From contig JAUILJ010000531.1 of NCBI GenBank assembly GCA_030433055.1, positions 1 to 6,080 of the forward strand: DNA of 6,080 nucleotides, in the 5' to 3' direction. The position numbers and the translations under genes were made by a program. This document shows positions 5,873 through 6,080 of this stretch, in pieces; within the stretch, counting starts at the first letter, position 1, and the number at the start of each line of letters is the position of its first letter. Source of the DNA: Polyangia bacterium (lineage in GTDB: Bacteria; Myxococcota_A; Polyangia; Polyangiales; Polyangiaceae). The notes below the pieces were generated by a model. The model saw nothing but the letters and a program-made list of their open reading frames with translations. It searched no databases and was not told the origin of the DNA.

Positions 5873-6080
5873 ATGGGGTTGAAGCTCGCGCCGGTGAAGC
5901 TCGTGTGGGAGCGTCGGGCTGACGTCACGTATCTGCGTTCGGAGCATGCGCTCGACAGCTACAAGCGCGATCTCGAAAGCTTCGACGCCCGCATCCAGAT
6001 GCGGTTTTCCTTCCCGATGAAGGTGGAAAGCCTGCGCTCGGGCCTGTCCGGCTACCAGTATTACGACATCGCGCTCGAAC
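5873..6080 (+). CDS. Unrecognised protein, N-terminal 69 residues (3' truncated by window edge)
   Basis: The frame runs open from the ATG at 5873 to the window end. An in-frame TAG at 5852-5854 limits how far upstream it can start, and the ATG is the first normal start after it. The visible product begins MGLKLAPVKLVWERRADV and continues with a charged stretch and an aromatic SGYQYYDIALE segment at the edge. I do not recognise the family. No signal peptide or membrane segment is apparent. Codon choice is G/C-rich at third positions like the neighbouring genes, and there is no stop in 69 codons, which supports real coding. No Shine-Dalgarno is visible before the ATG; GTG codons at 5894 and 5903 are alternative starts. 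It follows the PLD gene on the same strand after a 156-base gap, so it is probably a separate transcription unit. Confidence 0.6.
   Translation, partial: MGLKLAPVKLVWERRADVTYLRSEHALDSYKRDLESFDARIQMRFSFPMKVESLRSGLSGYQYYDIALE

Noticed and set aside
5099..5947. A 282-codon minus-strand open frame with a repeating RRGTAP pattern.
   Set aside because: The pattern is the 18-base noncoding repeat read in frame, and the rest is antisense to the second PLD catalytic motif. There is no independent coding signal.

Overview
The window is 6,080 bases of high-GC, densely coding bacterial DNA (hand counts of single lines run from about 52 to 65 % GC). It holds three complete genes and two genes cut by the window edges. 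No rRNA, tRNA, CRISPR array, insertion sequence or integrase was seen. The GC richness, the doubled DGPF (YCII-related) protein and the large PLD protein with stress-protein-like N-terminal folds would suit a myxobacterium or another high-GC proteobacterium. That placement is a guess from style, not from a marker gene.

Layout. (1) Positions 2-1345, plus strand: the 3' part of a superfamily 2 DNA/RNA helicase with a C-terminal DUF3427-type domain. This architecture often occurs in bacterial accessory and defence regions. (2) Positions 1350-2069, minus strand: a 239-residue protein made of two tandem DGPF/YCII-related domains. It converges on the helicase gene with only 4 bases between the stop codons. 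(3) Positions 2070-2282: a divergent intergenic region holding the ribosome binding site of the DGPF gene, a candidate ECF42-type sigma factor promoter facing that gene, and a short hairpin nearer the other side. (4) Positions 2283-3200 and 3197-5716, plus strand: a two-gene operon joined by an ATGA overlap. It encodes a calcineurin-like metallophosphoesterase with all its metal-binding motifs and an 839-residue protein ending in a two-HKD phospholipase D / cardiolipin-synthase-like domain. (5) Positions 5717-5872: a noncoding stretch with an 18-base tandem repeat array. (6) From 5873 to the right edge: the first 69 codons of a gene I do not recognise.

How they fit together. The operon pairs two phosphodiester-processing enzymes. 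The simplest reading is lipid or phospholipid head-group chemistry, with the stress-protein-like half of the second protein as a possible sensing or regulatory part; this is inference. The helicase end and the DGPF gene look functionally unrelated to that operon. The least explained items are the N-terminal and middle parts of the PLD protein, the tandem repeat array, and the candidate ECF42 promoter with no ECF42 gene in view.
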